Assembly (NCBI GenBank): GCA_021404985.1
Contig: QWHP01000063.1
Span: 1-15,413, forward strand
DNA: 15,413 bases
Source: Actinobacteria bacterium ATB1
Lineage (GTDB): Bacteria > Actinomycetota > Acidimicrobiia > UBA2766
Reading direction: 5' to 3'
The notes under the pieces were generated by a model, which was not told the DNA's origin, did not search any database, and saw only the letters and a list, made by a program, of their open reading frames with translations. This document shows positions 14,398-15,413 of the stretch, piece by piece (position 1 is the stretch's first letter; every line of letters starts with the position of its first letter). The translations under genes were made by a program, and so were the position numbers.

Positions 14398-15413
14398 ATG
14401 GGACCCTCTGCGCGGGGTGGCATGAGCCTTCGGACCCTGTCGCTCCTCACCTCGTTCCTGCTGCTCGCCGCCCTCGCCGTGGGCGTGGCTGCTCCCGCCT
14501 CCGCTGAGCCGGCCTTCCCGCCCGCGTTCCTGCGCAGCATCGGAGGCGTGGGTCACGGCGCTCTCTACCCATGGGGCGTTGCCTACAACGTCCACACCGA
14601 CGAGCTCGTGGTCACCGACTACGTGAACTACCAGGTTCGCAGGTTCTCGACCGACGGCGAGTGGCTCGGGGACTTCACGTCGCCAGCGAACCCCGACACG
14701 GGCGACCCGGAGTCCGTCCTCGCCGCCGTCGCTGTCGACCCGCGCAACGGGGACGTGTACGTCGGGAAGCCCAAGCCGGACACCCTCGTCAAGTACACCA
14801 AGGACGGACAGATCCTGCGCGACACCCTCGTCCCCGGTGCGAGGTACATCGCGTGGATGACGGTCGACGGCAGCGGCAACGTCTATGCGCTCGACAGCCA
14901 CCTCTGGAACACGGACGCCGATCCGTCCAAGCTGTTCAAGCTGGACGAGAACGGCAACGTCCTGCAGACGTGGGTCCTCGACTTCCCATACGACCAGAAG
15001 GCGACCCAGAGCTACGGGATCGACGTCGCCGCGGACGGACGCATCTTCCTCTCCGACGCCACGAACCGGACAGTGCACGTCCTCGGTTCCGACGGAGTGT
15101 GGCTCTACGACATCGGCTCCGGCCAGGAGCTCTCCGGCGACCTCAGGAGCGTCGTCCTCGACGAGTCGACGAGGACCATGTACGTCACCGACGCGATGCA
15201 GGACGAGATCGAGGTGTACTCGATGTCGGGCCCGCACCTGCGAACGATCGGCGGTGCGGGCGTCCTGAACGCGCCGAGGCAGCTAGCACTCGACGCAGAC
15301 GGCCGGCTCTGGGTGGCCGAGTACGGAAGGTCGCGCCTGCAGGCATTCGACGCCGGGGGAAGCAGCCTCGGCCAGTATCCGGCACCTGCCCCGGGAGCGC
15401 CTCCTGCCCTCTT
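14398..15413 (+). CDS. Secreted NHL-repeat beta-propeller protein, 3' truncated by window
   Basis: The frame runs off the right edge, leaving 338 visible residues from ATG 14398. A signal peptide is evident: a hydrophobic core (LLTSFLLLAALAVGVAA) ending in an ASA cleavage site before EPAFPP. Repeats of NHL type follow, each with a phrase like WGVAYNVHTDELVVTDYVNYQVRRF: GIDVAADGRIFLSDATNRTVHV, SVVLDESTRTMYVTDAMQDEIEVYS and QLALDADGRLWVAEYGRSRLQAF. The visible end (QYPAPAPGAPPAL) is a Pro/Ala linker, so another domain probably follows. Such extracellular propellers serve in binding or as scaffolds; no enzymatic residues are recognised. ATG 14398 has GGGAGG close upstream (short spacing); ATG 14422, eight codons later, is an equally possible start. 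Confidence 0.78.
   Translation, partial: MGPSARGGMSLRTLSLLTSFLLLAALAVGVAAPASAEPAFPPAFLRSIGGVGHGALYPWGVAYNVHTDELVVTDYVNYQVRRFSTDGEWLGDFTSPANPDTGDPESVLAAVAVDPRNGDVYVGKPKPDTLVKYTKDGQILRDTLVPGARYIAWMTVDGSGNVYALDSHLWNTDADPSKLFKLDENGNVLQTWVLDFPYDQKATQSYGIDVAADGRIFLSDATNRTVHVLGSDGVWLYDIGSGQELSGDLRSVVLDESTRTMYVTDAMQDEIEVYSMSGPHLRTIGGAGVLNAPRQLALDADGRLWVAEYGRSRLQAFDAGGSSLGQYPAPAPGAPPAL

Overview
The window is GC-rich and densely coded. It most likely comes from an actinobacterium (Actinomycetota), perhaps of the Acidimicrobiia type. The evidence is a WhiB-family Fe-S regulator (a family restricted to actinobacteria and their phages), the glyS-dgt-dnaG-rpoD gene order, GTG and TTG starts, and apparent leaderless starts behind TANNNT -10 boxes. 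The class-level assignment is inference.

Layout. Positions 1-2759 (+) hold the 3' part of a very large multidomain acyl-CoA carboxylase of the eukaryote-like type. Positions 2793-3823 (+) hold an azlC-azlD pair for branched-chain amino acid export. Positions 3856-9623 (+) form an information-processing block: glycyl-tRNA synthetase, dGTPase-like HD hydrolase, DNA primase and primary sigma factor. In this block dnaG and rpoD overlap by 4 nt, as in the macromolecular-synthesis operon. Positions 9638-12433 run on the minus strand: a GH29 alpha-L-fucosidase followed by a secreted purple-acid-phosphatase-like gene that is broken (frameshift, with the GNH catalytic block missing). Positions 12468-13250 (+) encode a stand-alone E2-type acyltransferase catalytic domain, divergent from the fucosidase. 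Positions 13251-13679 (-) encode a WhiB protein with an extra N-terminal four-cysteine module. Positions 13860-14300 (+) encode a helix-turn-helix regulator divergent from whiB. Positions 14398 to the end (+) encode a secreted NHL-repeat beta-propeller protein that runs off the window.

How it works together. The core block couples tRNA charging, dNTP control, replication priming and promoter recognition. The right half is accessory: glycan hydrolysis, a broken secreted phosphatase, an orphan acyltransferase and a divergent regulator pair. Seven transcription-unit starts have a TANNNT hexamer ending 6-8 nt before the start codon (7 nt before GTG or 10 before ATG for the fucosidase). The downstream operon genes and the two regulators instead carry Shine-Dalgarno-like sequences. 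The window therefore seems to use two translation-initiation modes.

No tRNA, rRNA, CRISPR array, insertion sequence or convincing intrinsic terminator was seen. No gap between genes exceeds 300 bases; the longest, about 180 bp, is the whiB/HTH intergenic region.
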